This document shows, one piece after another, positions 1 to 5,082 of a stretch of 5,082 bases of DNA; the stretch's first letter is position 1; each line of letters begins with the position of its first letter. This DNA is from Streptomyces violaceus (lineage in GTDB: Bacteria; Actinomycetota; Actinomycetes; Streptomycetales; Streptomycetaceae), in the NCBI GenBank assembly GCA_000715635.1, contig KL569100.1, forward strand, positions 103,375-108,456, read 5' to 3'. The notes beneath the pieces are model-generated. The model made no database searches. It was not told where the DNA came from and saw nothing but the letters and a program-made list of their open reading frames with translations. A program made the translations under genes and the position numbers.

Positions 1-231
1 CATGTCGGCCCGTCCGGCCGCGGTCAGGCTGAGCACGTACCGGGCCGCCCCCGCAGCCGGGTCGGCGCGCCGCTCGATCAAGCCCGCCCTGGTCAGACGG
101 TTGATCGCCGGATACAGGCTGCCGTCACTGACCGGCCGCGTATAGCCGGTCAGCTGTGAGACGCGGCGGCGCAGCTCGTGCCCGGGCAGAGGTCCCTCGG
201 CGAGGAAGCCGAGTATCGCGAGTTCCAGCAT
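1..231 (-). CDS. PadR-family transcriptional repressor, N-terminal part (cut by window edge)
   Basis: This is the first 77 codons of a PadR-type winged-helix repressor. The protein begins MLELAILGFLAEGPLPGHEL and continues with a stretch containing SDGSLYPAINRLTRAGLIERR, then RYVLSLTAAGRADM. The opening LAILGFL..GP..GHELRR and the SLYPAINRL..AGLIE recognition-helix and wing region are the PadR signature; the family normally has a C-terminal helical dimerisation domain, which lies beyond position 1. The ATG at 231-229 is chosen because the PadR fold starts at once after it; only a weak purine-rich site precedes it. The gene is divergent from the SnoaL-like gene and shares with it a 100-bp intergenic region holding a perfect nested inverted repeat. 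PadR proteins usually repress themselves and the adjacent gene and are released by a ligand, so that role is inferred here. The family call is sure; the ligand is unknown. Confidence 0.9.
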   Translation of the reverse strand, partial: MLELAILGFLAEGPLPGHELRRRVSQLTGYTRPVSDGSLYPAINRLTRAGLIERRADPAAGAARYVLSLTAAGRADM

Positions 232-251
232 GAGTCCATCTTCGCACGCGG

Positions 252-283
252 ACATCGAATCGATGTGAACATCGATTCGATGT
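252..283. promoter_or_regulatory. Nested perfect inverted repeat, candidate PadR operator
   Basis: ACATCGAATCGATGT (252-266) and ACATCGATTCGATGT (269-283) are exact reverse complements separated by two bases (GA). Each 15-bp arm is itself a palindrome: ACATCGA and TCGATGT around one central base. The site therefore offers two adjacent dyads and one large dyad. PadR regulators are known to bind dyads with ATGT/ACAT ends, which occur here four times. The repeat lies between the divergent PadR and SnoaL-like genes, where repressor binding would be expected to block both promoters. Binding is inferred; the symmetry is seen directly. Confidence 0.8.
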
Positions 284-289
284 TACGCT
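284..289 (+). promoter_or_regulatory. Possible -10 box for the SnoaL-like gene
   Basis: TACGCT fits the TAnnnT pattern and directly abuts the inverted repeat at 252-283, about 40 bases before the start codon at 332. The hexamer 17 bases upstream (CGATGT, 261-266) is a poor -35 match and lies inside the operator. If real, repressor bound to the repeat would cover the -35 region. This rests on a weak consensus match only. Confidence 0.3.
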
Positions 290-331
290 CGCAGGTACCC
301 GCCCCGAACGTCTCTGGAGAGGCACAGCAAG

Positions 332-751
332 ATGCCATCGCAGTCCACCGAGTCAGTGATGAACCGTTTCGTCGAGTTCATCAACACGGGCGACGAGGGT
401 CTCGCCCGCGAGGTCATTTCTCCGGACGCGGTGTTCCACGCGCCAAGCCACCCGGAACCACTGCGGGGGCCCGGTGGGTACATGGAAGTCATCGGGATGA
501 TGCGCGGCGCCTTCCCCGACGTCCAGTGGACGCTGGAGGAGACAGTCACCGAAGGCGACACCGTGGCCGCGCGGTTCACCATGCGGGGAACCCACGACGG
601 TGAATTCTTCGGGATCCCGGCGAGCGGCAACAAGATCTCGGTGCAGGCCATGAACTTCTACTACCTGGCCGACGGCCGGATCGTCGGCGAACGGGGCCAG
701 CCCGATCTCCTCGGGGTGATGCAGCAGATCGGCGCCGTACCGGCGCCGTGA
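332..751 (+). CDS. SnoaL-like ester cyclase / NTF2-fold family protein
   Basis: A 139-residue cytoplasmic protein of the SnoaL-like, NTF2-fold family, an alpha+beta cone used by polyketide cyclases and by many small enzymes of unknown substrate. Visible family marks are an N-terminal helix (FVEFINTGD, 13-21) followed by ISPDAVFHAP (29-38), the FPDVQWTLEE strand (61-70), GDTVAARFTMRGTH (75-88) leading into the typical GEFFGIPASGNKI (90-102), and the last strand YYLADGRIVGERGQPDLLGVMQQIG. The length is normal for the family and the gene looks complete. The ATG at 332 is preceded by GGAGAGG (316-322) with a nine-base gap, which fixes the start. No polyketide synthase genes are nearby, so a role in antibiotic ring closure is not supported; a stress or detoxification role under the divergent PadR repressor is more likely. 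The specific reaction cannot be assigned. Confidence 0.88.
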   Translation: MPSQSTESVMNRFVEFINTGDEGLAREVISPDAVFHAPSHPEPLRGPGGYMEVIGMMRGAFPDVQWTLEETVTEGDTVAARFTMRGTHDGEFFGIPASGNKISVQAMNFYYLADGRIVGERGQPDLLGVMQQIGAVPAP

Positions 752-766
752 ACCTCGTAGCGCCGG
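740..766 (+). terminator. Possible hairpin terminator overlapping the SnoaL-like stop codon
   Basis: CCGGCGC (740-746) pairs perfectly with GCGCCGG (760-766) around a 13-base loop that contains the TGA stop. The stem is all G/C and no T-run follows, which is usual for actinobacterial terminators. The short stem and the high background GC keep this tentative. Confidence 0.35.
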
Positions 767-1083
767 GTGAGCCTTCTGCCGCGCGGGATTGCCGCTGCCG
801 GGAGGGGGCCGTATGGCGCGGTGGCAGAGGGCGAAGGCCCGCACCGGAGCGCGGGCGGCCGGCGCGGGTTCACCGCAAGAGGCCGGTCTTCTTCTTGATC
901 CGGCGTCTTCGCGCAGACAGCGCCCGTTGCGGCGAGAGCTTTACGCCTTGTCACCGCTGACGTGACCGAGCCGGGTACGGAACTGCTCGCTCTACGGCGA
1001 ATACTGCAACCCTCGAATACCGACAGTCCACCAGTGTCGCCGGGACACCACCGAGGCCATCTTCCCTGCCAAGTTCTTGTGTT
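752..1083. other. Stretch without a recognisable gene
   Basis: No open frame here looks like a protein family. The forward frames are rich in Arg, Pro, Cys and Ser, as expected of random translation of GC-rich DNA, and lack a convincing ribosome binding site. A short dyad (GCCCGC 837-842 with GCGGGC 851-856) is present. The right part adjoins the transposase relic and may be degraded insertion-sequence DNA, but no similarity can be seen by eye before about position 1084. Confidence 0.5.
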
Positions 1084-1338
1084 CAGTTCGCCGAGCACGT
1101 GCGCTCCTTCGCCCACATGCTCACTCACCTGCAAGGCGACTGACTCCCCGAATGCATTGAAGCAGCCAGCGCCACTACCGAACTGCCCAGCCTCCGCCAC
1201 TTCGCCCGGCACCTCCTGCGCGACCTCGACGCCGTCACCGCCGGTCTCACCCTCCCCTGGAACTCCGGCGTCGTGGAGGGCCATGTCAACCGGAGCGAAA
1301 TGGGGGTTGAGGAATATCGGAACGAATGCCGGCGCTAA
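1084..1338 (+). pseudogene. ISL3-type transposase, decayed C-terminal fragment
   Basis: In one frame this reads QFAEHVRSFAHMLTHLQGD, then a TGA stop at 1141-1143, then LPECIEAASATTELPSLRHF and on to LTLPWNSGVVEGHVNR. This matches the C-terminal region of ISL3-family DDE transposases, whose hallmark is a W-N/S-SG-x-VEG-x-x-N motif carrying the last catalytic glutamate. The internal TGA probably replaces an Arg codon (GD-R-LP is usual). After position 1293 the expected IKMLKRQMYGRA-type end is absent; the frame drifts through unrelated residues to a TAA at 1336-1338. The N-terminal zinc-ribbon and HTH part and most of the DDE domain are missing upstream, and no terminal inverted repeats were found. 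It is a dead relic showing past insertion and deletion between the two regulator-controlled units. Confidence 0.8.
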
Positions 1339-1395
1339 GCCTCCCCCGCACCTGAGAGTGCTTTGACCTGGACTTCTTCGAGGGCGGAGCCTTCA

Positions 1396-1425
1396 GCAGT
1401 CAGCGCGTGCGGCGTCGGTGACTGC
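1396..1425 (-). terminator. Possible terminator of the XRE regulator gene
   Basis: GCAGTCA (1396-1402) and TGACTGC (1419-1425) form a perfect 7-bp stem with a 16-base loop. It lies seven bases beyond the minus-strand stop codon (1434-1432), which is the expected place. No T-run follows. Support is position plus symmetry only. Confidence 0.4.
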
Positions 1426-1431
1426 GGTATG

Positions 1432-2325
1432 TCACGGGGTGGACAAGGTGTCGGGGGATAGGTCTGCCTCGTGCGTGGCTGCCCAGGAAGCGAGTAGGGC
1501 CAGTGCTTCTGCGGACGGGGAGCCGGGTTCTGCGGTGTAGATGGTGAGGGTTAGGCCCGGTTCGGCGGCCATCTCCAGGCCCTCGTAGGCGAGGGTGAGG
1601 TCGCCGACGACCTGGTGGTGGAAGCGTTTGGTTCCGGTGCCGTGGTTGCGCACGTTGTGGGCGCCCCAGCGGGTGCGGAACTCGTCGCTGCGGGTGCACA
1701 GCTCGCCGACGAGGTCGTGCAGGTCCTTGTCGTGGGGGTTGCGGCCGGCTTCGGTGCGCAGGATCGCCACCGCGGCATCGGCGAAGGTGTCCCAGTCGGG
1801 GAAGAACCTGTGGGAGGCAGGGTCGAGGAAGTTGAACCGGGCGAGGTTTGCCTGGTTGCCCGGGGACGCGTAGACGTCGGCGTGGAAGGCACGGGCGAGC
1901 GGGTTGGCGGCGAGGATGTCCAAGCGGCCGTTGCGGACGAAGGCGGGGGCCGCCGTGATGGCGTCCAAGGTCCATTGCAGGCTGCGGTGGGGTGTCCACT
2001 GTTGACTGGTGCGGCGCCTGGGACGGCGGGTGAGGGCGTCGGAGCCGTCCGCGGCATGCGCCAGGTTGAGCAGATGGGCACGTTCGGCGTCGTCGAGCTG
2101 GAGAACGCGGGCGACGGCTTCCAGAACGGCCGGGGATACGCCGGCGAGGTTGCCGCGTTCGAGTTTGGCGTAGTACTCGACGCTCATGTCGGCGAGGGCC
2201 GCCACCTCGCTGCGGCGCAGGCCGGGCACGCGCCGCCGAGGGCCGGAGGGCAGTCCTGCCCGTTCCGGGGTGATCTTTGCGCGCCGCGAGGTGAGGAACT
2301 CGCGGACTTCTTCACGGTTGTCCAC
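1432..2325 (-). CDS. XRE-family HTH regulator with MmyB-like ligand-binding domain
   Basis: A 297-residue DNA-binding regulator. Residues about 5-85 hold the helix-turn-helix: VREFLTSRRAKITPERAGLP, then the RRRVPGLRRSEVAALADMSV segment, YYAKLERGN and VLEAVARVLQLDDAERAHLL. Residues about 105-275 match the MmyB-type ligand-binding domain (HRSLQWTLDAI, PAFVRNGRLDILAANPLARA, a FNFLDPASHRFFPDW-like segment, RTRWGAHNVRNHGTGTKRFH). Such proteins are abundant in Streptomyces and are thought to bind fatty-acid-like or other small ligands in a PAS-like pocket. The GTG at 2325-2323 is preferred because homologues usually begin (M/V)DNREEVREFL. A longer reading from a GTG at 2376 adds 17 residues of unlike composition that cover probable promoter DNA. 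The gene is divergent from the CMD-cupin-dehydrogenase genes and is their likely regulator. Family call firm; ligand and exact start less so. Confidence 0.88.
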   Translation of the reverse strand: MDNREEVREFLTSRRAKITPERAGLPSGPRRRVPGLRRSEVAALADMSVEYYAKLERGNLAGVSPAVLEAVARVLQLDDAERAHLLNLAHAADGSDALTRRPRRRTSQQWTPHRSLQWTLDAITAAPAFVRNGRLDILAANPLARAFHADVYASPGNQANLARFNFLDPASHRFFPDWDTFADAAVAILRTEAGRNPHDKDLHDLVGELCTRSDEFRTRWGAHNVRNHGTGTKRFHHQVVGDLTLAYEGLEMAAEPGLTLTIYTAEPGSPSAEALALLASWAATHEADLSPDTLSTP

Positions 2326-2331
2326 ACCTCG

Positions 2332-2337
2332 ACGGTA
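2332..2337 (-). promoter_or_regulatory. Possible -10 box implying a leaderless XRE transcript
   Basis: On the minus strand TACCGT (2337-2332) fits TAnnnT and ends six bases before the GTG start at 2325, so transcription would begin at or next to the start codon. Leaderless mRNAs are common in actinobacteria, and no spaced Shine-Dalgarno is present (GAGGT touches the GTG). No good -35 is visible, so this is a weak call. Confidence 0.25.
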
Positions 2338-2360
2338 CGTCCGACAGACGGCCGGAGGGA

Positions 2361-2375
2361 TGTACTGCTGGTACA
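2361..2375. promoter_or_regulatory. Inverted repeat TGTAC-N5-GTACA, candidate regulator site
   Basis: TGTAC (2361-2365) and GTACA (2371-2375) form a 5-bp-arm dyad with a five-base centre, 36 bases upstream of the XRE start codon and within the divergent intergenic region. This is a plausible autoregulatory site for the XRE protein, by position and symmetry only. Confidence 0.35.
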
Positions 2376-2473
2376 CCCATTGATGGTGCCTCGCTCATCG
2401 CACCGGACGGTGGTTACCTCGATGACGTGGTGCTTTCCGCCCGGCCGTGCAGTCGGGCTGGTGGACAAGCCCA

Positions 2474-2489
2474 CGTCCGGCGCCGGACG
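2474..2489. promoter_or_regulatory. 16-bp perfect palindrome upstream of the CMD gene
   Basis: CGTCCGGCGCCGGACG is a perfect palindrome with no spacer, 61 bases before the CMD start codon. The half-site word CCGGACGG occurs at 2483-2490 and again at 2403-2410, within the same intergenic region. It could be an operator for the divergent XRE regulator or a 5' leader hairpin. GC-rich palindromes arise by chance more often in this background, so confidence is modest. Confidence 0.35.
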
Positions 2490-2538
2490 GCACAGCACCG
2501 GACCGGCAGCCCCCCACCCCACGGCACAACACATGAGC

Positions 2539-2543
2539 AGGAG
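2539..2543 (+). promoter_or_regulatory. Ribosome binding site deciding the CMD start
   Basis: AGGAG lies seven bases before the ATG at 2551. An in-frame ATG at 2533 would place this motif inside the coding region and has no comparable site upstream, so 2551 is taken as the start. Confidence 0.7.
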
Positions 2544-2550
2544 CAAGAAC

Positions 2551-2877
2551 ATGGCACCGCAGCAGTCCCCCTCACAGCAGCTCGTCGGCGACATCACGCC
2601 GAAGCTGGCCGACCTGACCGACGACGTCCTGTTCGGTGACGTCTGGGAACGCCCGGGGCTGTCCAAGCGCGACCGCAGTCTGGTCACCGTGACCGCTCTG
2701 ACGGCGCTGTACCGCACCGACCAGCTCCGCTTCCACCTGCGGACCGCACTGGACAACGGCCTCACCAAGGACGAGCTGTCGGAAATGATCACGCACTTGG
2801 CCTTCTACGCCAGCTGGCCGAACGCCATGAGCGCCGCCACCGTCCTGAAGGAAATCGTCGCCGAGTCCGGCAACTGA
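2551..2877 (+). CDS. Carboxymuconolactone decarboxylase (CMD) family protein
   Basis: A 108-residue, complete, single-domain cytoplasmic protein of the CMD/AhpD-like all-helical fold. The core runs from about residue 33 to 102: ERPGLSKRDRSLVTVTALTA, then RTDQLRFHLRTALDNGLTKD and ELSEMITHLAFYASWPNAMS. The R-x-L-x-T-x-A and LxFYAxWPxAxxA motifs are the family marks. The CxxC pair of AhpD-type peroxidase reductases is absent (the protein has no cysteine), so thiol-disulfide chemistry is unlikely. His62 and His82 are the obvious polar candidates in the core. True gamma-carboxymuconolactone decarboxylase sits in protocatechuate operons, and none of those genes is here, so the family name should not be read as the function. 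It is the first gene of a likely transcription unit with the cupin and the dehydrogenase, divergent from the XRE regulator. Confidence 0.88.
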   Translation: MAPQQSPSQQLVGDITPKLADLTDDVLFGDVWERPGLSKRDRSLVTVTALTALYRTDQLRFHLRTALDNGLTKDELSEMITHLAFYASWPNAMSAATVLKEIVAESGN

Positions 2878-2896
2878 CCGACCGCGAACCTCTCGC

Positions 2897-2958
2897 CCCC
2901 ACTCCCGCAGCGGAGCCGCGGCGCCGCAGCGTGCCCGCAACACCCGCCGGGAGTGGGG
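2897..2958 (+). other. Long-stem hairpin between the CMD and cupin genes
   Basis: CCCCACTCCCG (2897-2907) pairs perfectly over 11 bp with CGGGAGTGGGG (2948-2958). The 40-base interior is itself GC-rich with smaller possible pairings. It begins 19 bases after the CMD stop and ends 63 bases before the cupin start. It may be a partial terminator, an mRNA processing or stability element, or an attenuator that lowers expression of the downstream genes. Structure seen; role inferred. Confidence 0.5.
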
Positions 2959-3021
2959 CTCCGGTCTCGCCCACACCCGCGCCTCCTGATCTCCACAGCC
3001 CCCCGATCACGAAACAGAGCC

Positions 3022-3420
3022 ATGGACCACATCACCGAAACGCCCACCATCAAGGGCCCGGCCGATCGCTTCACCGGCGACGTCTACCTCAACATGCTCC
3101 AGGCACCCACCGAGCCGGGCCGCCTGGCCGTCGGGCTGGTCCGCTTCACGCCCGGCGCCCGCACCAACTGGCACTCCCACGCCCTGGGCCAGACCCTCCA
3201 CCTCACCGACGGCGTCGGCCTGGTCGGCACCCGCGACGGCAACATCGTCCGCGTCACCGCGGGGCAGACCATCACCTGCCCGGCAGGCCAGGAGCACTGG
3301 CACGGCGCCACCGGCACCACCTTCATGGCCCACATCGCCATGGTCGTCGGCGACGGCACCGGCGACGGCACCACCTGGCTCGAGCCCGTCACCGACGAGC
3401 AGTACGGACAGCCCTCCTGA
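3022..3420 (+). CDS. Small cupin, manganese hydroxynitrile-lyase-like type
   Basis: A 132-residue one-domain cupin. Motif 1 is FTPGARTNWHSHALGQTLHL and motif 2 is PAGQEHWHGA, followed by MAHIAM. The expected metal ligands are His51, His53, Gln57 and His92. Glutamine in place of the usual cupin glutamate, plus His94 and His104 nearby, is the pattern of the bacterial cupin hydroxynitrile lyases (GtHNL type, about 130 residues), which bind manganese and cleave or form cyanohydrins. Many family members are in metabolic clusters with no shown lyase activity, so the natural reaction is open. The ATG at 3022 is chosen because homologues begin just before the KGPADRFTGDVYLN segment; its ribosome site is weak, and an in-frame GTG at 2953 would add 23 low-complexity residues. 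It lies between the CMD gene and the dehydrogenase. A relic of a second copy's 3' end lies at 4666-4710. Confidence 0.88.
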   Translation: MDHITETPTIKGPADRFTGDVYLNMLQAPTEPGRLAVGLVRFTPGARTNWHSHALGQTLHLTDGVGLVGTRDGNIVRVTAGQTITCPAGQEHWHGATGTTFMAHIAMVVGDGTGDGTTWLEPVTDEQYGQPS

Positions 3421-3577
3421 CCCTGGGTTCGGCAACCCCGTCATCTCTGCCACGTTCAACAACACCGGTGGGCTCGGCGGCCGCAGAAGCGGCGGCAGGC
3501 AAATCGCGGGCGGTCCCGTGCCTTCCCGGATTCCAACCGGCGCAGACAGCGCCGATGCACGACAAGGAGATCCACCC
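3421..3577 (+). other. Intergenic gap between the cupin and dehydrogenase genes
   Basis: These 157 bases hold no credible gene. A small hairpin (GGGTT 3425-3429 with AACCC 3434-3438, CGGC loop) follows the cupin stop directly. A strong ribosome site, AAGGAGA (3564-3570), stands seven bases before the dehydrogenase ATG. No clear promoter is seen, so read-through from the CMD promoter is the simplest view, though the gap is long enough to hold a separate one. Confidence 0.5.
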
Positions 3578-4597
3578 ATGCGTGGAGTAGTGATGCACAA
3601 GGCCGGCGACGTCCGGGTCGAGGAGCGCGAGGACCCGAAGATCATCGAGCCGACCGACGCGATCATCCGGCTGTCCGCGACCTGCATCTGTGGCTCCGAC
3701 CTGTGGCCGTATCGCGGGATCGAGCCCGTCGACCACACGATCATGGGGCACGAGTACGTGGGCGTCGTCGAAGAGGTCGGCGACGACGTGAAGAACGTCA
3801 AGGTCGGCGACTTCGTCGTCGGGTCCTTCGTGATGTCCGACAACACCTGCGAGATCTGCCGGGACGGGTTCCAGTCCAAGTGCGTGCACGCCGTGTTCGC
3901 CACGACGGTCGGCACCCAGGCGGAGAAGGCTCGCATCCCGCTGGCCGACGGCACCCTGGTCGCCACCCCGGGGCAGCCCGACCCCGAGCTGATCCCCGCC
4001 CTGCTCGCCGCCTCCGACGTGCTCGGCACCGGCTGGTTTGCCGCCGACGCGGCGCAGGCAGGGCCCGGTAAGACGGTCGCGGTGGTCGGTGACGGCGCGG
4101 TCGGTCTGATGGCGATCCTCGCCGTGAAGGAGCTGGGCGCGGAGCGGATCATCGCGATGTCCCGCCACCCGGAACGGCAGAAGCTGGCCCGCTACTACGG
4201 CGCCACCGACATCGTCGAGGAGCGCGGTGAGGAAGGCATCGCGAAGATCAAGGAGCTGACCGGCGGGCTCGGCGCGCACTCGGTGGTCGAGGCGGTCGGT
4301 ACGCAGGAGTCGTTCATGCAGGCCGTCGGCGCCACCCGGGGCGGCGGGCACCTCGGCTACGTTGGCGTGAACTACGACGTGAAGATCCCCGGCATCCAGC
4401 TGTTCTTCGCCGGCATCCACACCCTCGGCGGCCCCGCCCCGGTCCGCCGCTACCTGCCCGACCTGATCCAGCTCATCTGGGACCGCAAGATCGACCCTGG
4501 CAAGGTCTTCGACCTCACCCTGCCCCTCGACCAGGCCCCCGAGGGCTACAAGGCCATGGACGAACGCCGCGCCACCAAGGTCCTGCTCACCCTCTGA
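3578..4597 (+). CDS. Zinc-dependent medium-chain alcohol dehydrogenase
   Basis: A complete 339-residue medium-chain dehydrogenase/reductase. The GroES-like catalytic domain (1-150) contains CICGSDLWPYRG and the MGHEYVGVVEEVG signature. Cys38, His58, Glu59 and probably Asp147 form a catalytic zinc site like that of the tetrameric bacterial secondary alcohol dehydrogenases. The structural-zinc loop reads SDNTCEICRDGFQSKC: three cysteines (91, 94, 102) with Asp88 where the first cysteine usually stands. The Rossmann domain has VAVVGDGAVGLMAI (167-180). The second beta strand ends in Ser195-Arg196 rather than an acidic residue, which favours NADP(H) over NAD(H). It would oxidise an alcohol or reduce an aldehyde or ketone; the substrate is unknown. 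The start is fixed by AAGGAGA seven bases upstream. It is the last gene of the likely CMD-cupin-dehydrogenase unit and is followed by a strong hairpin terminator. Confidence 0.92.
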   Translation: MRGVVMHKAGDVRVEEREDPKIIEPTDAIIRLSATCICGSDLWPYRGIEPVDHTIMGHEYVGVVEEVGDDVKNVKVGDFVVGSFVMSDNTCEICRDGFQSKCVHAVFATTVGTQAEKARIPLADGTLVATPGQPDPELIPALLAASDVLGTGWFAADAAQAGPGKTVAVVGDGAVGLMAILAVKELGAERIIAMSRHPERQKLARYYGATDIVEERGEEGIAKIKELTGGLGAHSVVEAVGTQESFMQAVGATRGGGHLGYVGVNYDVKIPGIQLFFAGIHTLGGPAPVRRYLPDLIQLIWDRKIDPGKVFDLTLPLDQAPEGYKAMDERRATKVLLTL

Positions 4598-4615
4598 CAC
4601 GCCTGCCCATGAGCT

Positions 4616-4654
4616 CGGGGGCCGCTCCGCACCACGGCGAAGGAGCGGCCCCCG
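4616..4654 (+). terminator. Strong hairpin terminator after the dehydrogenase gene
   Basis: A perfect 13-bp stem (4616-4628 with 4642-4654; core GGGGGCCGCTCC / GGAGCGGCCCCC) encloses a 13-base loop. It begins 18 bases after the dehydrogenase stop, in the gap before the convergent minus-strand gene. No T-run follows, as is usual in actinobacteria. It can act on transcripts from either side. Confidence 0.85.
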
Positions 4655-4665
4655 GCAGGTATCTC

Positions 4666-4710
4666 GGCACCATCTGCCTTGAGCCCGTCACGGACGAGCA
4701 GTTTGGACCA
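4666..4710 (+). pseudogene. Relic of the 3' end of a second cupin gene
   Basis: In the plus frame this reads GTICLEPVTDEQFGP, against GTTWLEPVTDEQYGQ at the C-terminus of the intact cupin (codons from 3367). Over the first 42 bases, 36 match by hand count, and most differences are in third positions. The frame then runs on through unlike residues without the cupin stop, and nothing upstream resembles the cupin core; the terminator hairpin lies immediately to the left. It is a fragment of a homologous gene, from a duplication or from recombination between related loci, and is not functional. Confidence 0.7.
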
Positions 4711-4759
4711 GAGGCCGCTCAGACCTCGACAGCCAGTGAGGGCCCTGCTGGTGACGGTG

Positions 4760-5082
<323 letters not shown>

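Noticed and set aside
837..856. GCCCGC/GCGGGC dyad as a terminator
   Set aside because: Only six base pairs in very GC-rich DNA and not placed at a gene end.
872..950. Short minus-strand reading ending RRRRIKKKTGLLR before a stop, like a basic protein tail
   Set aside because: Only about 25 codons from an upstream stop, with no start signal or recognisable homologue; likely chance.
748..960. Open frame starting with GTG that overlaps the SnoaL-like stop codon (would look translationally coupled)
   Set aside because: The product is Arg/Cys-rich with no family likeness, codon third positions are not clearly GC-biased, and it runs through hairpin DNA.
661..1284. 207-codon minus-strand open frame
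   Set aside because: It crosses the end of the SnoaL-like gene and lies antisense to the transposase relic; no domain is visible.
962..1366. 134-codon plus-strand open frame
   Set aside because: It is a Pro/Ser/Thr-rich shadow frame over the ISL3-type relic, which makes sense in another frame.
1615..2877. 420-codon plus-strand open frame that ends in the CMD protein
   Set aside because: The first 310 codons are antisense to the XRE regulator and its promoter; only the part from 2551, with its own ribosome site, is real.
3007..4152. 381-codon minus-strand open frame opposite the cupin and dehydrogenase
   Set aside because: It spans two convincing plus-strand genes and their gap, has a low-complexity product, and has no start signal.
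3389..4600. 403-codon minus-strand open frame opposite the dehydrogenase
   Set aside because: A mirror frame typical of GC-rich DNA; its Asp/Val/Gly/Leu/His-rich product has no family features, while the plus strand encodes a clear dehydrogenase.

Overview
The DNA is GC-rich, the codons favour G or C in the third position, and the gene families are typical of actinobacteria. The window most likely comes from a Streptomyces-like actinomycete chromosome or large plasmid, in an accessory region. This is inferred from composition and gene content; no species-specific marker was seen.

Layout, left to right. (1) Positions 1-751 hold a divergent pair: a PadR-family repressor on the minus strand, cut by the window edge, and a SnoaL-like (NTF2-fold) small protein on the plus strand. 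Between them lies a perfect 15+2+15 inverted repeat whose arms are each palindromic, a strong candidate PadR operator. (2) Positions 752-1431 contain no intact gene. They hold a decayed C-terminal piece of an ISL3-type transposase with an in-frame stop, plus short hairpins. (3) Positions 1432-4597 form a functional block. A minus-strand XRE-type regulator with a MmyB-like ligand-binding domain is divergent from three plus-strand genes: a small carboxymuconolactone-decarboxylase-family (CMD) protein, a one-domain cupin of the manganese hydroxynitrile-lyase-like type, and a zinc-dependent medium-chain dehydrogenase. A strong hairpin terminator follows the dehydrogenase. (4) Positions 4655-4759 contain a relic of the 3' end of a second cupin gene. 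(5) Positions 4760-5082 are the 3' part of a minus-strand gene for a helix-turn-helix plus coiled-coil protein, resembling accessory proteins of integrase-type elements.

How it may work together: the XRE/MmyB regulator probably senses a small molecule and controls the CMD-cupin-dehydrogenase genes. These together look like a small module for redox or detoxification chemistry on carbonyl or hydroxy compounds; the substrate cannot be read from the sequence. The PadR/SnoaL pair is a separate unit with its own operator. The transposase relic, the cupin relic and the putative integrase-accessory gene show that the region has been rearranged.

No clearly new defence, RNA or mobile system was found. 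The best leads are the nested PadR operator, the regulator/CMD/cupin/dehydrogenase module and the second-cupin relic.
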